The position numbers were made by a program, and so were the translations under genes. From Pseudonocardia sp. (GTDB lineage Bacteria > Actinomycetota > Actinomycetes > Mycobacteriales > Pseudonocardiaceae): a stretch of 64,000 bases of DNA. The notes beneath the pieces were generated by a model. It was not told where the DNA came from and made no database searches. It worked only from the letters and a program-made list of their open reading frames with translations. The stretch is taken from assembly GCF_025465255.1 (NCBI RefSeq), contig NZ_JAODNI010000026.1:48610-112609 (forward strand). Direction: 5' to 3'. The stretch's first letter is position 1, and each line of letters starts with the position of its first letter. This document shows, piece by piece, positions 62,506 to 64,000 of this stretch.

Positions 62506-64000
62506 TTAAGCCTGTCGGACGGCACCGCCCCCCACCAGAGGTGTCGTGACACCCGCCGGCGGGCTTGCGCGGCGCGTGGTGGGCCCCGTCGGCAGCAGCG
62601 GGGCGGCCGTCCGCGCGCGCAGGGCCCCCCACCAGAGCCCGCTTCCGTACGCAAGATCGTCCAACCGGTGGGCCACCACGTGCCCGAGCAGGCCGGGACG
62701 GACGGCGGGATCCCGGTCCCGATGGGTCCACCAGTCCCCGACGCCCTCGGCGAGCGCCGCGACGAGCACCGCCCGCCGGGCACGCGTCGAGAACGGGACC
62801 GCGAGCGCCGCGACGGGCCAGAAGTGCCGGGTGAGCCCGGAGGCGAGCTGCAGGACCGCGCCGGCGAGCCCGAGGCCCGTCAGCCTCGCCGCGGACATCC
62901 GGGGATCCCGCAGCCGGCTCAGCTTGCGGGACAGCCGTTCCGTCGCGACGGCGGTGACGGCGGCAGCGCCCGCGTACGCCCATCGGCGCTGCAGCAGGAG
63001 CAGCGCGCACACCACCGCGGACCAGGGCGAGAGCACCATCGGCGGCACCGACCCGGGATGGCGTAGCGCGAGCGGCGCCGCGCCGGTGCCGTAGTAGGCC
63101 TTGCGCAGCCACCACGCACGCGGATCGCTGCGGTGCTCGTGCGCCACCTCCGACGACGGCTCGTACCGCAGCCGCCAGCCCGCGGCGTGCAGGCGCAGGA
63201 CCAGGTCGACGTCCTCGGCGACGTGCATCCGCTCGTCGAAGCCGGCCCCCAGCGCCGCCTTGCGCACGAGCAGTGCGGCGCTCGGGACGTACGCGACCCG
63301 GGAGCGCGGGACGACGAGCGCGGGGTCGGGGCCGAGGTCCAACGACGAGCGGACGGCCTCGTAGCGGCCGAGGAGGCCCCGGTGCGGCGGGAGGGCGACG
63401 ATCCGCGGCGCGACGAGCGCGACCGCCGGGTCCGCGAGGTGCGCGAGCAGCGGCGCGAGCCAGCCGTCGAGCGGGACGACGTCCGAGTCCAGGAACGCGA
63501 CCAGCGGGGTCGCTGCCGCGGCGAGCCCGGCGTTGCGGGCGGCGGCGGGACCCTTCGAGCGCTCGTGCCGGACGACCTCGCCACCGGCGGCGTGCACCTC
63601 GTGCGCGAGGAACACGGGGTCCGCGCTGCCGTCGTCGACCACGATCAGACCACCGAGGCCCGCGGGCAACGCGGCGAGGAGGCGACCGAGCGGCCGGTCC
63701 TTGACCGGGACGACGACCGTCACGTCCCCGGCGTCAGGGGCACCGGGCTGCGGAAGGGTCGGGTGGGCGAGCCCGGCGTCGAGCAGGGTTCGGGCCAGGG
63801 CCGTGGAGACGGGGTTCCGCGCGGTGAGGGTCTGCGCGGAACCGAGGGCCTCGCGGGCCGCGGGGCGCAGGTGCACCAGGCGCGGCGGGGCGCCGCCGAG
63901 GAGCGCCGCGCCGCCGTCCGCGCCGGGGAGCCGGCGGACACGACGGTCCAGCGCGACCCGGAAGCCGTCGGGGAGCCGCGTCGCCGCGGGACCGGTACTC
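62506..64000 (-). CDS. mftF: Mycofactocin system glycosyltransferase, 5' end beyond window
   Basis: At least 498 residues are visible. The frame stays open to the window end, where it reads TRLPDGFRVALDRRVRRLPG, the usual MftF opening region, so the true start lies just outside. GT2 core: VTVVVPVKDRPLGRLLAALP, LIVVDDGSADPVF, GPAAARNAGLAAA, LDSDVVPLDGWLAPLLAH, FDERMHVAEDVDLVLRLHAAGWRLRYEP. C-terminal membrane segments follow. MftF adds cellulose-like glucose chains to the redox cofactor mycofactocin. The remaining mft genes should lie beyond base 64000. Confidence 0.88.
   Translation of the reverse strand, partial: STGPAATRLPDGFRVALDRRVRRLPGADGGAALLGGAPPRLVHLRPAAREALGSAQTLTARNPVSTALARTLLDAGLAHPTLPQPGAPDAGDVTVVVPVKDRPLGRLLAALPAGLGGLIVVDDGSADPVFLAHEVHAAGGEVVRHERSKGPAAARNAGLAAAATPLVAFLDSDVVPLDGWLAPLLAHLADPAVALVAPRIVALPPHRGLLGRYEAVRSSLDLGPDPALVVPRSRVAYVPSAALLVRKAALGAGFDERMHVAEDVDLVLRLHAAGWRLRYEPSSEVAHEHRSDPRAWWLRKAYYGTGAAPLALRHPGSVPPMVLSPWSAVVCALLLLQRRWAYAGAAAVTAVATERLSRKLSRLRDPRMSAARLTGLGLAGAVLQLASGLTRHFWPVAALAVPFSTRARRAVLVAALAEGVGDWWTHRDRDPAVRPGLLGHVVAHRLDDLAYGSGLWWGALRARTAAPLLPTGPTTRRASPPAGVTTPLVGGGAVRQA

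Noticed and set aside
1..64000. tRNA, rRNA or classical riboswitch genes
   Set aside because: No cloverleaf with a TpsiC-type GTTCGANNC, no rRNA-like tract and no known riboswitch core was recognised by eye in intergenic regions. A covariance-model search would be decisive.

Overview
The window is a gene-dense, very GC-rich actinobacterial chromosome segment. Gene content points to Pseudonocardiaceae, most likely Pseudonocardia or a close relative. The supporting signs are mycothiol synthesis (mshA), a mycofactocin glycosyltransferase, senX3-regX3, a BldN-type sigma factor next to rex-hemACD, and gene order that follows two Mycobacterium tuberculosis blocks (roughly Rv0486-Rv0511 and Rv0871-Rv0883c). 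The organism assignment is inference. No rRNA, tRNA, CRISPR array, insertion sequence or prophage was recognised.

Layout. 1-5.9 kb: the 3' end of a VWA protein faces a translationally coupled rex-hemA-hemC-hemD operon for tetrapyrrole synthesis, with a good Rex operator upstream. 6.0-10.4 kb: a fasciclin lipoprotein, a five-helix molybdopterin oxidoreductase with an internal twin-arginine motif, a glutaredoxin and an acyl-CoA ligase. 10.8-14.5 kb: a BldN-like ECF sigma factor, a single-pass membrane protein in the anti-sigma position and a SerB-type HAD phosphatase. 14.6-22.8 kb, minus strand: acyltransferase, atypical epimerase, a 33-residue basic protein, an excisionase-type HTH protein, proC, thioesterase, TIM-barrel protein, low-complexity membrane protein and Ppx/GppA. 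22.8-26.2 kb: a repeat-rich island with a DUF559 remnant, then regX3-senX3 with a PHO-box-like direct repeat, and gpmA. 26.2-31.7 kb: MarR/VOC pair, a MEDS-HATPase protein, GntR/YnfA pair, a YbjN protein and mshA.

31.8-39.2 kb: a sacsin/HSP90-like ATPase overlapping a DUF3027 gene, glutaminyl cyclase, MFS transporter, DUF2771 lipoprotein and cspB. 39.4-44.1 kb: acyl-CoA ligase, serS, a decayed aldehyde dehydrogenase, a dispersed-type hairpin and a subtilisin-like protease. 44.2-50.6 kb: modC, modB and an HTH-TOBE regulator without modA, an acyl-CoA dehydrogenase, a DUF418 membrane protein, moaA and a MoaD-like protein. 50.5-57.5 kb: FUSC transporter, P1 peptidase, and a two-component system flanked by two secreted or anchored proteins. 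57.6-64 kb: a coxS-coxL-coxM-coxG operon and the truncated mycofactocin glycosyltransferase mftF, which runs off the end.

Two themes link the genes. The first is redox and cofactor supply: Rex-controlled heme synthesis, mycothiol, mycofactocin and glutaredoxin. The second is molybdenum: molybdate uptake and sensing, moaA/moaD, a Moco membrane oxidoreductase and a Cox-type molybdenum hydroxylase whose active-site motif is of the form II type, so it is probably not a genuine CO dehydrogenase. Many start codons lie 7-8 nt after a TANNNT box, suggesting widespread leaderless transcription.
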